This document shows, one piece after another, positions 17,818 through 27,637 of a DNA stretch of 64,000 bases. This stretch comes from Hungatella sp. UBA7603 (GTDB lineage: Bacteria > Bacillota > Clostridia > Lachnospirales > Lachnospiraceae). The stretch spans positions 248,001-312,000 of the forward strand of contig DLJZ01000002.1 in NCBI GenBank assembly GCA_002478865.1, written 5' to 3'. Numbering within the stretch: the stretch's first letter is position 1; the number at the start of each line of letters is the position of its first letter. The notes below the pieces were generated by a model. That model saw only the letters and a program-made list of their open reading frames with translations, had not been told where the DNA came from and ran no database searches. The translations under genes were made by a program, and so were the position numbers.

Positions 17818-18654
17818 ATGAAAAATCAAATAGATATAAAAAAGATCGTTTGTGTTTACCTTCCTCTGACTGTGATTTTGATTTTTATTTTATTTCCGTT
17901 TTATTGGACTCTCATCACATCGGTAAAACCTGAGGACGAATTATATGGCATGGTAGTAACATACTGGCCAAGATCCTTTACCTTAGAGTCTTACCGGAAG
18001 CTTTTTACGACTACGGTGAATTTCCTTGGGGCCATTAAAAACAGCTTTGTTGTGGCCACCATGACGACCCTGGTATCATTAACGGCATCGACCCTTGCGG
18101 CATATGCATTTTCCAGATACCAGTTTGCCGGAAGAAAGATTCTGATGTGTACGTTCCTCTGCAACAATATGTTTCCAACCGTATTGCTGCTCATTCCACT
18201 GTATTCCATTATGCGTAAGATGGGGCTTTTATACACCCCCACCTCACTGGTTTTATCTTATACTACATTTACCATTCCTTTTTCCGTATGGCTTTTGTTA
18301 GGGTTTTTAAATGACCTTCCCATGTCGCTGGAGGAAGCAGCCCTGGTAGACGGCTGTAACAGAGGCGTCGCTTTTGTAAGAATTATTCTTCCGATTTTGG
18401 GGCCCTGCCTGGTTGCTACCGGAGTCTATATCTTTATGACATCTTGGAATGAATATACCTTTGCCGTAATGTTTACCAATGCAGAAACCCGTACCATTCC
18501 AGTTGCGCTAAAAAGCTTAATCGGACAGCTTGGCGTCCAGTGGGATTTACTTACAGCAGGAGGAATTATAACCATCATTCCTGTGTGTATTATGTTCTTT
18601 TTTGCACAAAAACGATTAGTGGAAGGCCTGACAGCAGGAGCTGTTAAAGGTTAA
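17818..18654 (+). CDS. Sugar ABC transporter permease 2 (MalG-like)
   Basis: Second membrane subunit, 278 residues, about six helices, with the EAA loop MSLEEAALVDGCNRGVAFVR and the SWNEYTFA segment typical of MalG-type permeases. It starts 2 nt after the stop of permease 1 behind GGAGG. With the binding protein it forms an importer lacking a dedicated ATPase. Confidence 0.9.
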   Translation: MKNQIDIKKIVCVYLPLTVILIFILFPFYWTLITSVKPEDELYGMVVTYWPRSFTLESYRKLFTTTVNFLGAIKNSFVVATMTTLVSLTASTLAAYAFSRYQFAGRKILMCTFLCNNMFPTVLLLIPLYSIMRKMGLLYTPTSLVLSYTTFTIPFSVWLLLGFLNDLPMSLEEAALVDGCNRGVAFVRIILPILGPCLVATGVYIFMTSWNEYTFAVMFTNAETRTIPVALKSLIGQLGVQWDLLTAGGIITIIPVCIMFFFAQKRLVEGLTAGAVKG

Positions 18655-18678
18655 TCCAATATTAAGGAGGAACTATTT

Positions 18679-19479
18679 ATGCAGTACGATTTAAAAGCAA
18701 AAGAATTGCGGGCAGAAATACTCAAAATGTTATTTGCCTGTCAGTCAGGGCATCCAGGAGGATCCCTATCTTGTGTAGAGATGCTTATGGCGCTTTATTA
18801 TGAGGTGATGAACGTGGATCCTGAGAATCCGAATAAACCGGATAGGGACCGCCTGGTATTAAGCAAAGGACATGCGTGCCCGGCATTATATGCTGTCCTT
18901 GCAGACATTGGTTATTTCCCAGTGGAGGATCTAGCGGGGCTAAGACAGATTGACAGTCACCTTCAGGGGCATCCAGACTGCACAAAGACGCCAGGAATTG
19001 ATATGAATACCGGTTCTTTGGGACAGGGAGCATCTCTTGCAATGGGCATGGCACTTGCGGCAAAGCACGGAGGGGAGTCTTATAATGTGTACGCGATTCT
19101 TGGCGATGGAGAATGCCAGGAAGGACTTGTATGGGAAGCTGCAATGGCTGCCGCACATTACAAGTTGGATAATTTGACATTTATGCTGGATTACAACAGG
19201 CTTCAGATTGACGGAAGTAACGAAGAAGTAATGGGCCTTGGAGGTATCATTAAAAAATTTGAGGCATTCGGGTTTGAGTGCATGGAAGTTGAAGGACATG
19301 ATATCATTGCCATAACAAAGGCCTTAAAGGCTAATGTATCAGGAAAACCGAAATTTATTTGTTGTAACACCATAAAGGGGAAAGGTGTTTCATTTATGGA
19401 GGGTCAGTATGGCTGGCATGGAAGACCAATGAATACAGAAGAATTTGGTCAGGCGATGAAAGAGCAGGAGGTAGTATAA
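18679..19479 (+). CDS. Transketolase, N-terminal subunit (thiamine diphosphate domain)
   Basis: First half of a split transketolase, moving two-carbon ketol units between sugars. The 266 residues carry the TPP and Mg2+ site ILGDGECQEGLVWEA with the downstream Asn of LDYNRLQ, and catalytic His in SGHPGGS, SKGHACP and QGHPDC. It is directly followed by the C-terminal subunit with no gap. Split enzymes of this kind are common in Firmicutes and often serve dedicated sugar pathways rather than the central pentose cycle. Confidence 0.92.
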   Translation: MQYDLKAKELRAEILKMLFACQSGHPGGSLSCVEMLMALYYEVMNVDPENPNKPDRDRLVLSKGHACPALYAVLADIGYFPVEDLAGLRQIDSHLQGHPDCTKTPGIDMNTGSLGQGASLAMGMALAAKHGGESYNVYAILGDGECQEGLVWEAAMAAAHYKLDNLTFMLDYNRLQIDGSNEEVMGLGGIIKKFEAFGFECMEVEGHDIIAITKALKANVSGKPKFICCNTIKGKGVSFMEGQYGWHGRPMNTEEFGQAMKEQEVV

Positions 19480-20409
19480 ATGGGAAAGTCTTTGAGAGTT
19501 GCTTATGGAGAATCCCTGGTAAAATTAGGGGCAGAAAACGAAAAAGTAGTGGTACTTGATGCCGATCTTGCACACGCCACCCAGACCTGTATGTTTAAAG
19601 AGGAATTTCCAGATCGTTTCTTTAATATGGGAATCGCAGAGGCGAATTTAATGTGTACGGCGGCAGGCTTTGCAAATAAAGGATATATTCCTTTTGCAAG
19701 TACATTTGCCCTATTTGGTGCAGGCCGTGCCTATGAGCAGATAAGAAATTCCATTTGCTACACCAATGCAAATGTAAAGTTTGGATTTTCACATTCCGGA
19801 CTTTCAGTCGGAGAAGACGGAGGAAGCCACCAGTCTTTCGAGGACATTGCACTCATGAGAGAGATGCCTCATATGACCATTTTTGTACCCTGTGATCCTG
19901 CGGAAACAGAGAAAGCAGTCATGGCGGCAGCGGAAATCAACGGACCAGTTTACATCCGTGTAGCAAGGCCGGTCTGTGACGATATTACTACATCTGATAC
20001 ACCCTTTATTCCAGGAAAAGCCAATGTAATGAAAGAAGGAAATGACTTCTGTATTATATCCTGCGGTCTGATGATTCCCGAAGCTTTAAAGGCAGCCAAA
20101 GAACTTGAGAAGGAAGGCATACATACTTGCGTTGTGAACATGCATACCATCAAACCCATTGATAAAGACATCATCTTAAAAATGAACGAAACCTGCAAAG
20201 GAATTGTTACATTGGAGGAGCACTCTGTGATCGGTGGCCTTGGATCAGCCGTTGCAGAGGTTCTGGCGGGTCATAGTGGAGCCAGATTTAAAAGTTTGGG
20301 GATTGAAGATAAATTCGGAAAATCAGGAAAGCCAGATCAGCTTTTTGAAGCCTATGGGCTGACAGCCGGGCACGTGGTAAAGACTTGCAGAGAACTTTTA
20401 AACTTTTAA
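19480..20409 (+). CDS. Transketolase, C-terminal subunit
   Basis: Second half of the split transketolase: the pyrimidine-binding domain with MGIAEANLMCTAAGFA (catalytic Glu) and a C-terminal swivel domain, 309 residues. FGFSHSGLSVGEDGGSHQ is the usual active-site loop. It starts at the base after the N-terminal subunit's stop and has its own AGGAGG site. The two proteins should form an alpha2-beta2 enzyme. Confidence 0.92.
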   Translation: MGKSLRVAYGESLVKLGAENEKVVVLDADLAHATQTCMFKEEFPDRFFNMGIAEANLMCTAAGFANKGYIPFASTFALFGAGRAYEQIRNSICYTNANVKFGFSHSGLSVGEDGGSHQSFEDIALMREMPHMTIFVPCDPAETEKAVMAAAEINGPVYIRVARPVCDDITTSDTPFIPGKANVMKEGNDFCIISCGLMIPEALKAAKELEKEGIHTCVVNMHTIKPIDKDIILKMNETCKGIVTLEEHSVIGGLGSAVAEVLAGHSGARFKSLGIEDKFGKSGKPDQLFEAYGLTAGHVVKTCRELLNF

Positions 20410-20432
20410 AAAATTGGAGGGTTATAGTAAAA

Positions 20433-20828
20433 ATGATTATAGCAGATTATGAATTTGCCGGAGAAGGCATGCAGAGAGTATTTGAGAATGAGAAATGGAC
20501 CGTTGGCATAAAAAACTGGAAACCTGCCAATGACGTTACAGGTATGGATTGTCTGGAAAGGCATAATAAAACGGATGAACTCTTTGTTTTAACGGAAGGT
20601 GCTTGCACCCTTATTTATGCCAATGAAACAGAGAAGGGTCTGGAGTTTGGCTCTGTTAAAATGGAGCCTGGGAAGGTATTTAACATACCAGCTACCTTGT
20701 GGCACAATACCATTACACAAAAAGATACAAAAATGATTTTAATAGAGGATTCCAATACTTCTATGGAAAACAGTGATATATTAATGCTTGATAAGGATCA
20801 AATTGCAGCTATTAGAAGTCTTGCATAA
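20433..20828 (+). CDS. Small cupin-fold protein of the sugar operon
   Basis: 131 residues from the ATG at 20433, which follows TTGGAGG; an earlier in-frame ATG at 20385 lies inside the transketolase gene and has no ribosome site. One cupin barrel with likely metal ligands in [14 protein letters not shown] (His and Glu) and LWHNTI (His). Cupins in sugar operons include ketol-isomerases (lyxose isomerase, archaeal-type glucose-6-phosphate isomerase) and mutarotase-like proteins, so an isomerase role is possible, but no family-specific motif was recognised. Confidence 0.7.
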   Translation: MIIADYEFAGEGMQRVFENEKWTVGIKNWKPANDVTGMDCLERHNKTDELFVLTEGACTLIYANETEKGLEFGSVKMEPGKVFNIPATLWHNTITQKDTKMILIEDSNTSMENSDILMLDKDQIAAIRSLA

Positions 20829-20845
20829 AGGAAGATGAGGAGAAT

Positions 20846-21502
20846 ATGAAATTTTTTGTCGACACAGCCAACGTAGAAGATATCATAAAAGCCAATGATA
20901 TGGGAATCATCTGTGGAGTTACCACAAATCCTTCCCTGATTGCTAAAGAAGGGAGAGTCTTTGGTGAAGTTATTAAGGAGATCACATCTATAGTTGATGG
21001 ACCCATCAGTGGGGAAGTTAAGGCGACAACCGTTGATGCGGAAAGCATGATCAGGGAAGGAAGAGAGATCGCCGCCATTCATCCAAATATGGTGGTTAAA
21101 ATTCCAATGACAATAGAGGGACTCAAAGCAGTTAAGGCATTGAATGAAGAAGGCATCAAGACCAATGTAACTCTGGTATTTTCCGCTGCACAGGCTCTTT
21201 TGGCTGCACGTGCAGGAGCTACTTATGTCTCGCCGTTTCTAGGACGTCTTGAGGATATTTCCATGAAAGGCATTGTTCTGATCAAGGAAATAGCCGAGAT
21301 TTTTAAAATAGGTCAAATAAAAACCGAAATAATTGCTGCCAGTATCCGCAACCCCATTCATGTAACTGATTGCGCAAAAGCAGGTGCCGATATTTCAACA
21401 GTTCCTTATAAGATTTTGGAACAAATGGTGAACCATCCGCTTACTACTCAGGGAATTGCAAAATTTCAGGCTGATTATAAAGCAGTATTTGAAGAAAATT
21501 AA
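20846..21502 (+). CDS. Transaldolase-family aldolase (fructose-6-phosphate aldolase-like)
   Basis: 218 residues, the short (subfamily 3) transaldolase type that includes E. coli FSA and TalC-like transaldolases. The Schiff-base Lys lies in VVKIPMT, with FFVDTAN at the start and TTNPSLI and GRLEDIS as family motifs. The enzyme is either a transaldolase or an aldolase that splits fructose-6-phosphate or unphosphorylated ketoses; the sequence alone does not settle which. It is the last gene of the operon and works naturally with the transketolase upstream. Confidence 0.87.
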   Translation: MKFFVDTANVEDIIKANDMGIICGVTTNPSLIAKEGRVFGEVIKEITSIVDGPISGEVKATTVDAESMIREGREIAAIHPNMVVKIPMTIEGLKAVKALNEEGIKTNVTLVFSAAQALLAARAGATYVSPFLGRLEDISMKGIVLIKEIAEIFKIGQIKTEIIAASIRNPIHVTDCAKAGADISTVPYKILEQMVNHPLTTQGIAKFQADYKAVFEEN

Positions 21503-21572
21503 CTATAAAATACTTTTTAATACGATCTAAAGATACTTTATTGTATATTGGCAAATATAATAGTAAAAAAGA

Positions 21573-21641
21573 CCAGGTATGACCTTCCTTCTAATGTTAC
21601 TGCTTACAGTCCAAACTCTGCCTTTAACTGCTCATACCTGG
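21573..21641 (+). terminator. Possible terminator stem after the sugar operon
   Basis: CCAGGTATGA (21573-21582) pairs with TCATACCTGG (21632-21641), followed by CCTTTTCTTT. The 49-nt loop is long, so this is a weak call. One arm lies inside the gene remnant on the other strand. Confidence 0.35.
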
Positions 21642-21819
21642 CCTTTTCTTTCTCGTGAACCGGGAAGGAAGGATTGTACAAGCAATGCTGCATCACATCC
21701 CCATCAATTAATACTTCATCAATGGAGTCGTGTGTATTCCCTTTGCTGCTGTGATTATTCTCTAACCTTTTCTAATCTATTCATAAACCACTCTTCCTTA
21801 ATTCTTATAAAATAATATG
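21605..21819 (-). pseudogene. Remnant of a small protein gene, frameshifted
   Basis: On the minus strand an ATG at about 21819 reads MNRLEKVRE and stops. A 1-nt shift continues as an open frame of about 50 codons, with DEVLIDGDVMQHCLYNPSFP and the end KARYEQLKAEFGL at about 21605. The two halves look like one small protein of about 60 residues broken by a single-base change. I do not recognise the family, and end coordinates are approximate. Confidence 0.35.
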
Positions 21820-21946
21820 TTAGGAAGTATACCATTTTTCATTTGGTCACGCAATAGCGCCTGCTATTTTACTGGTACACTCATAATGTCAGTGTACTTG
21901 CCCCCGCCATGAGGTACAATGAACTAAAATAATATGGGGGAATATT

Positions 21947-22033
21947 ATGTTAAATTTCCATAATACGAAAGATAATCCATATCAGAATGGCTTAGCCATG
22001 GACCTCTGTCGGGTTTGGCATTCGGGGCAGTAA
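21947..22033 (+). pseudogene. Degenerate copy of the small Gly-rich membrane protein gene at 28562
   Basis: The ATG at 21947 opens a frame closely matching the intact 55-residue gene at 28562, including the shared YQNGLAM segment, but small deletions shift the frame and it stops after 28 codons. Homology continues past the stop to about 22065 in other frames. The upstream DNA (GTGTACTT ... TGAGGTACAAT ... AACTAAAATAA) is also conserved between the two loci, so the duplication included the promoter. Confidence 0.75.
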
Positions 22034-22076
22034 TTAATAAGCTTGAAATAGGGTGACATTTGGTCTGAGGGTAGAA

Positions 22077-24374
22077 TTATTGATTCTCTAATGAAATTTT
22101 ATCACGGTTATAATTAATTAAGGAACCAGATAAAACAATTGCTTTTTCATTATCGGTTAACGCTTCCCAATATAAGTGAATCTCTTTAATCGAGTCTCCG
22201 ATGATGTAACCAGTTATCTTCTTTTCGCCAGTGGAGATGGCTTTTTTAATATCAGGGATAAAGATATAATCATCTACTTCAAACTCTGGACTTTCTACCA
22301 TCTGGAATGGCAGCATACCCCAGTTGATCACATTGGAACGGTACCGTTTTGTGGCATACTCTTTACAGATGTTTGCTAATCCGCCTAACACTCTTTGGCA
22401 ACTGGCAGCTTGTTCACGTGCAGATCCATCACCTGGTTTTGTGCAGTAGATGACACTACCAATCTCTATGGATTGAAGTTCATGTTCCACATTTGGATAG
22501 ATGGATTTGATTTTATTATAAACAGCGCTTAACTCAGAAGGAACCACGTTATTTTCTACTCTGTCTATTTCTAAGGCAGCTACGGCTTTTGCTCTTTCCA
22601 CATATTCCGGATCTCTTCTTGATAAAGTATACTCTGCTAACCCAAGTGGGTTGGAGCGATAAGAAGAAGTTTCTCCAGAAGGAATCAGTTCATCTGTGGT
22701 TGTGACATCATCAAGAATCTTAGAGCAGACACGCAGGAGCACATGATCGCCCAAGGAACTCATATTTGGCCAGTCCTTAATATTAGGGCCATAGACTAAT
22801 TCATCTTCTTCATGAGGCTCCAAGAAGCCCTGATATACTCTTTTTTCATAAGCGGAACCATCAAAGGTGTAGTCGTATACTGGATAATCCTTTACAACAT
22901 CAGTTGCTGGAGTCAGTATGCCATTGTTGATAGTCGTAGCTGCAATGGAACGTGCATCCATTAACGCCACGGAAGTCATCTGTCCATTTCCTGGTTTGGA
23001 GCCATCTCGGTTAATGAAGTTTCTTGTTGTATGACGAATACTTAACCCATTGTTAGAAGGTGTGTCTCCCGCACCAAAGCAAGGGCCACAAAATGCAGTC
23101 TTAACAATAGCGCCAGTTGCCATTAATTCAGATACAATTCCTTTTTTGGCTAATTCCATATAAACTGGTACAGAAGATGGATAAATAGACAAACTGTAAT
23201 CTTTATCTATGGAGCCTGCACTGGATAATATCTCTGCTGCTTCCATAATATTATTATAATTTCCACCAGCACATCCAGCAATGATTCCCTGCTGTACCTT
23301 TAATTGATTATTCTGAATCTTATCGGTCAGCTTAAAGTCAATCTTAGGATTGTTAATCAGCTTTTTCGCTTCAACCTCTACGCCGTGTAAAATATCAGAT
23401 AAGTTTTCATTCAAAGCTTTGATTGAAAATACATTGCTTGGATGGAATGGTAAGGCAATCATTGATTCCACTTTGCTTAGATCCACATAAACAGCGCCGT
23501 CATAATATGCCACTGACTTTGGCTGCAGTTCTTTGTAATCCTCTGCTCTGCCATGAATGGTTAGATACTGTTTTGTATCTTCATCTGTCTGCCAGATGGA
23601 AGTTAAACAAGCGGTTTCTGTTGTCATGACATCAATGCCATTACGGAAATCGGTTGTAAGATTTGCGATACCAGGCCCTACAAATTCCATTACTTTATTT
23701 TTTACATAGCCATTTTTAAACACCTGTCCGATAATTGCTAATGCAATATCTTGAGGTCCAATTCCTGGCTGTGGTTTTCCATCTAAATAAATAGCTACAA
23801 CGTCTGGATATTCGATATCATAGGTATCCCCTAGAATCTGTTTTACCAGCTCGCCCCCGCCTTCGCCAACTGCCATGGTACCTAGTGCACCATATCTGGT
23901 ATGGCTGTCAGAGCCGATGATCATCTTCTCGCAACCAGCCATGGTCTCTCGCATGAACTGATGAATAACGGCAACATGGGGAGGTACAAAGATTCCACCA
24001 TATCGTTTCGCTGCGGACATACCAAAGGTATGGTCATCTCCGTTTATGGTACCACCAACTGCACAAAGTGAGTTGTGGCAATTGGTTAACACATAAGGAA
24101 TTGGAAACTCCGTCATCCCGGAAGCCTTTGCAGTCTGAATAATACCTACATAGGTCAGATCATGAGAGGTCATAGAATCAAATTTAAGTCTTAAGCTCTT
24201 CATGGAATCGGACTGGTTATGCTTTTTTAAAATGTCATAAGTGATCGTTCCTGTTTTTGCTAGTTCCTTATCAATTGGCTCCTTGCTGTAATTTTCTAAC
24301 TCTGCCACGTTCTCTTCAGAGATAAGTTCCTTATTACCAACAAGAAAAGCTCCTTTATTAAATAGATTTATCAT
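22077..24374 (-). CDS. Aconitase-family hydratase (YbhJ-like)
   Basis: 765 residues of the aconitase superfamily, with [4Fe-4S] cysteines in TTETACLTS and in [14 protein letters not shown], and the [11 protein letters not shown] substrate loop. Domain order is that of the aconitase A-like hydratase group, which includes E. coli YbhJ of unknown substrate. It is the last gene behind a CitMHS transporter and a PrpF-type isomerase, so its substrate is probably a cis-aconitate-like tricarboxylate and its product citrate or isocitrate. Ordinary housekeeping aconitase is less likely because of this context. It starts behind AGGAGG, 166 nt after the transporter gene. Confidence 0.85.
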   Translation of the reverse strand: MINLFNKGAFLVGNKELISEENVAELENYSKEPIDKELAKTGTITYDILKKHNQSDSMKSLRLKFDSMTSHDLTYVGIIQTAKASGMTEFPIPYVLTNCHNSLCAVGGTINGDDHTFGMSAAKRYGGIFVPPHVAVIHQFMRETMAGCEKMIIGSDSHTRYGALGTMAVGEGGGELVKQILGDTYDIEYPDVVAIYLDGKPQPGIGPQDIALAIIGQVFKNGYVKNKVMEFVGPGIANLTTDFRNGIDVMTTETACLTSIWQTDEDTKQYLTIHGRAEDYKELQPKSVAYYDGAVYVDLSKVESMIALPFHPSNVFSIKALNENLSDILHGVEVEAKKLINNPKIDFKLTDKIQNNQLKVQQGIIAGCAGGNYNNIMEAAEILSSAGSIDKDYSLSIYPSSVPVYMELAKKGIVSELMATGAIVKTAFCGPCFGAGDTPSNNGLSIRHTTRNFINRDGSKPGNGQMTSVALMDARSIAATTINNGILTPATDVVKDYPVYDYTFDGSAYEKRVYQGFLEPHEEDELVYGPNIKDWPNMSSLGDHVLLRVCSKILDDVTTTDELIPSGETSSYRSNPLGLAEYTLSRRDPEYVERAKAVAALEIDRVENNVVPSELSAVYNKIKSIYPNVEHELQSIEIGSVIYCTKPGDGSAREQAASCQRVLGGLANICKEYATKRYRSNVINWGMLPFQMVESPEFEVDDYIFIPDIKKAISTGEKKITGYIIGDSIKEIHLYWEALTDNEKAIVLSGSLINYNRDKISLENQ

Positions 24375-24540
24375 TTTGTCCTCCTTGTGTTTACAATTAA
24401 AAGCCGCATGTTACTATTATTTTAAATGAATAACACGTTTGTAACATACTGTTGCTGTATTCTGTATTCATATAATTTGGCTGTCACAGATGCTGTGTGA
24501 TCCAGCTACTGTGACAGCCACCTTTTGCTTTAATATTAAA

Positions 24541-25908
24541 TTAATATAAGAATGGTACTGGAATCGCACCAATTAAGACTGCTATTACTAACTGGATAAA
24601 GAAACTTGGGATTCCCCATTTTAAATACTCTTTTTGATAATCAACAAAGCTTACTTCTGTACGATCTACCAATACATATAAGAAAGCAACCAATGGGCTG
24701 GCAAAACGAACGGCCTGTCCCATTAAAGATGCAACACCAATATCCACTGGAGTAGCGCCGAAACTATATGCAATCGGTGCAATTACAGGTAAGATACCAA
24801 AGTAGAACGCGTCATTAGGAAGGAAGAATAATCCAGGTAATGAGATTAAGGCAAGTAACAATGGAATATATCCACCCATGTTTGCTGGTAAGAGAGAAAC
24901 GATCTGTTGTGCCATTGCGGAACTAATGCCACTGCCGTTTAATATTCCCATGATTACGCCTGCACCAAATACCAAACTAACTGGTCCTAATGCTTCTGCA
25001 CCATTTGCAGTCAGTCTTTTTTGCTGAAGATTAGGATCTTTAAAGTTTACAATCACAGCAATTGCGGTACCGATTAAGAATAAGATTCCGCCATTTATAA
25101 CATCAAGAATCAGTAATACCATAATAAGAACGGTTAAAGCAAAGTTGAATGGTAATAATTTAGGTGCTTTTAATCCTTCTGGATCTTCATTAATGGAAGT
25201 GATAATATTTTCTAAGTCTTTATCATTAATAATGCTGGAACCAGCTGTGTATCCTAAACGTGCACGCTCTTTCTTTCCGTAGGAGTAAGCCATATAAATG
25301 GTTAATACGATGGCACCTAACATTCCAGGAATCAGTGGTACAAAAAATTCCTTAGGTCCGATGTTTAAAACCGGCATAGCTCGAGCCATAGGTCCACTCC
25401 AAGGAACCAGGTTCATGATGGAGTTAGGAATAGCGATTAATACAGCCAGATATAATTGCTTCATCTTCATCTTCTTAAACAGGGATAAAACAGCTGCGGT
25501 TACAATAAGAACTGTAGTCGTTCCATCACCATCTAAGGATACTACCATGGAAATTGCTGCAGTTGCTAAACAAAGTCTAAGCGGATCACCTTTTGCCCAT
25601 TTGATCAATACCTTGCTCAGTGGATCAAAAAGACCAACATCAAGCATGATAGAGAAGTATAAGATAGCAAATAATAATAGAGTAATCGTAGGTGCTACAC
25701 CAGATTTTACTTTAGTACCATTAAACTGGTAATAGAGACCTTCATAAATCCAATCAAACACATCAAGCATAGGAACTTTCATGTATGCCGCTACGATAAA
25801 TCCAAACCCCAATGGAACCAAAATCAAGCCTGCAAATGGAGAAATCTTTTTCTTTAAAAGCAAAACCATAAAAACGATAATCATTAAGTAACCCAACAAT
25901 GCTAACAT
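24541..25908 (-). CDS. CitMHS-family tricarboxylate transporter
   Basis: Membrane importer of 455 residues, with about twelve hydrophobic helices, matching the citrate-Mg2+:H+ (CitM/CitH) family. The conserved stretch VVSLDGDGTTTVLIV and PNDAFYFGILP are seen. It lies between the PrpF-type and hydratase genes, 28 nt after the former, and follows AAGGAGAG. It probably brings in the tricarboxylate (citrate-like or aconitate, perhaps as a metal complex) that the two enzymes process. Confidence 0.87.
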   Translation of the reverse strand: MLALLGYLMIIVFMVLLLKKKISPFAGLILVPLGFGFIVAAYMKVPMLDVFDWIYEGLYYQFNGTKVKSGVAPTITLLLFAILYFSIMLDVGLFDPLSKVLIKWAKGDPLRLCLATAAISMVVSLDGDGTTTVLIVTAAVLSLFKKMKMKQLYLAVLIAIPNSIMNLVPWSGPMARAMPVLNIGPKEFFVPLIPGMLGAIVLTIYMAYSYGKKERARLGYTAGSSIINDKDLENIITSINEDPEGLKAPKLLPFNFALTVLIMVLLILDVINGGILFLIGTAIAVIVNFKDPNLQQKRLTANGAEALGPVSLVFGAGVIMGILNGSGISSAMAQQIVSLLPANMGGYIPLLLALISLPGLFFLPNDAFYFGILPVIAPIAYSFGATPVDIGVASLMGQAVRFASPLVAFLYVLVDRTEVSFVDYQKEYLKWGIPSFFIQLVIAVLIGAIPVPFLY

Positions 25909-25936
25909 ACGACTCCACTCTCCTTAAATAAGTATT

Positions 25937-27079
25937 TTAGTTAAAAAACACAGTGCCAGTAAGAATTTTACGGGCTGTGCGGTAAGAAGTAACAGAATGT
26001 ACCTCCACACCACCATCATTTAAAATCTCATAATCTATACTGCCGCTAATCGTCCCACTACTATGACCTAATGTAAAGGTATTTGTTTCATGGTCAGATG
26101 TATGCTTTTTCACCAAACGGTTGGGAATCGTATCTGGAATAACGCTTGCTGCAAACGTGCACAATGCCCCTGTTAATGCAATGCTCTTATGTGCCTTTTG
26201 CATGCTCATCATTCGAATCGACAAATCATAGTCGGATTCACTGATCAAGGTTCCTTCCACATCTTCATAGTCCTTAGAAGGAGCTACTAATGTTAACTTT
26301 GGAACTCCTGGTGATTCTGTGGAACTATTCTCCACACTACTTACCAGCCCCATTTGTTTTGCTGCCATTCCTCTGATTCGTTCTAACTTCTCAAGTAATT
26401 CTTTATCACCGTCGATGTCACTTACCTTTTCATATCCTGTCAAGCCGATTTGTCTGGCATCAACATATACCAAAGGATTGCTTGCGTCAACGATGGATAC
26501 CTCTACCTCGCCAACTCCATCTACCTGGTAAACATCGATTGGATTTCCAGTAGGAAGCAATTTTCCTGTAAGGGAGCCTGCAGGTTTTACAAACTTTAAG
26601 TCTATTTTCAAACCTTTTCCTGGAACACCAGCAATTTGAAAATCTTCTGTATAAAGAAGCTCACCATTAGGGGTCGAAATGTTTTCTTCAATTACTTTTT
26701 TTGTGTTCGTGTTGTAGATTTTGACGGTTGTTACAGGATCTTTTATCTCCACCATCTTATTTTCGATTGCAAAGATTCCAACAGCAGAAGAGATATTTCC
26801 ACAGTTCCCTGCGTATGACACGATTGGCTTATCTACTGATACTTGCGCAAACGTGTAGTTTACATCCCAAGGATTCTCAATCTCCTTTGAAATGATTGCA
26901 ACTTTACTGGTTGTAGATACAGCACCTCCCAAACCATCAATCTGACGAATATCAGGACTACCCATGATTTTAAGAAGTACCTGATCCAGATCAGATGACA
27001 ATGCTTTTAAATCTTCTTCAAGTAAAAAGACCCCTTTGCTAGTTCCACCTCGGTAAATACTACAGTTTAATTCTCTCAT
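25937..27079 (-). CDS. PrpF-family isomerase (methylaconitate/aconitate isomerase-like)
   Basis: 380 residues of the PrpF family in the diaminopimelate-epimerase-like fold, which shifts double bonds or cis-trans geometry in unsaturated tri- and dicarboxylates. Typical parts are IYRGGTSKGVF at the start, GGAVSTTSKVAI and the catalytic-type Cys in YAGNCGNISSAVG. The ATG at 27079 is chosen over the TTG 3 nt upstream because it is a stronger start codon. Pairing with an aconitase-like hydratase and a transporter mirrors the set of E. coli ybhHIJ genes, which are not characterised in detail. Confidence 0.87.
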   Translation of the reverse strand: MRELNCSIYRGGTSKGVFLLEEDLKALSSDLDQVLLKIMGSPDIRQIDGLGGAVSTTSKVAIISKEIENPWDVNYTFAQVSVDKPIVSYAGNCGNISSAVGIFAIENKMVEIKDPVTTVKIYNTNTKKVIEENISTPNGELLYTEDFQIAGVPGKGLKIDLKFVKPAGSLTGKLLPTGNPIDVYQVDGVGEVEVSIVDASNPLVYVDARQIGLTGYEKVSDIDGDKELLEKLERIRGMAAKQMGLVSSVENSSTESPGVPKLTLVAPSKDYEDVEGTLISESDYDLSIRMMSMQKAHKSIALTGALCTFAASVIPDTIPNRLVKKHTSDHETNTFTLGHSSGTISGSIDYEILNDGGVEVHSVTSYRTARKILTGTVFFN

Positions 27080-27345
27080 CAATCCTCACTCCTTAACAAA
27101 TTACTATGGTGTTTATCCAAACAAATACAATGAGTACCTTTCAAAGAGTATCCATTGTTATTGTTCTTCTGAATCTACAGGAACATTCGTACTATAGTAG
27201 AACGCCTCTTCAAATTTAAATGCAAGACCCTAATTCTTTAACAACTTATCTGCTTGATTTCCCTCATTCTTCCGATCAAAAAATACGTTGTGGCATTATA
27301 AACTAAAATGAAACGTAATACGATAGCGAATCTGTATATTCTCTT

Positions 27346-27395
27346 TTGTATCCCTGTATACAATTTAACTTGTGTACTTGTATCCCTGTATACAA
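27346..27395. promoter_or_regulatory. Two tandem operators upstream of the tricarboxylate operon
   Basis: The 18-bp inverted repeat TTGTATCCCTGTATACAA occurs twice (27346-27363 and 27378-27395), identical over 21 bp and 32 bp apart, about three helical turns. TTGTAT/ATACAA arms are typical of GntR-FCD regulators, and such a regulator gene lies just upstream. A TATAAT box on the minus strand (27296-27301) follows downstream. The rest of 27083-27637 holds no gene. Confidence 0.65.
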
Positions 27396-27637
27396 TTTTA
27401 AAAATGACACGAATCGTGTCGAAAATTGTTTGCTAGCTAAGCGTATTATAGTATATGTTTTTCACATTTGCAATCACTATTACAAAAAAAAGTGTTTTTT
27501 TTGTGTTTTATTATGCACTTTGTATACACGATCTTTGATACTTATATAATTCCGTTAAAATATAATGCAATTTCTTCCATATAACATCAATTCTATCTAT
27601 CACAATTGCCTTGTAATATAGGTTTTACTCAAAAGGA

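Noticed and set aside
14824..21502. Sulphoquinovose pathway as a firm assignment for the sugar operon
   Set aside because: Glycosidase, specific isomerase and sulpholactaldehyde enzymes of those pathways are absent.
21579..21815. A 78-codon plus-strand frame after the aldolase gene
   Set aside because: No ribosome site; the opposite strand carries a better explained gene remnant.
27346..27549. A 67-codon plus-strand frame in the gap before the PrpF gene
   Set aside because: It has no ribosome site, unusual composition, and covers the twin operators.
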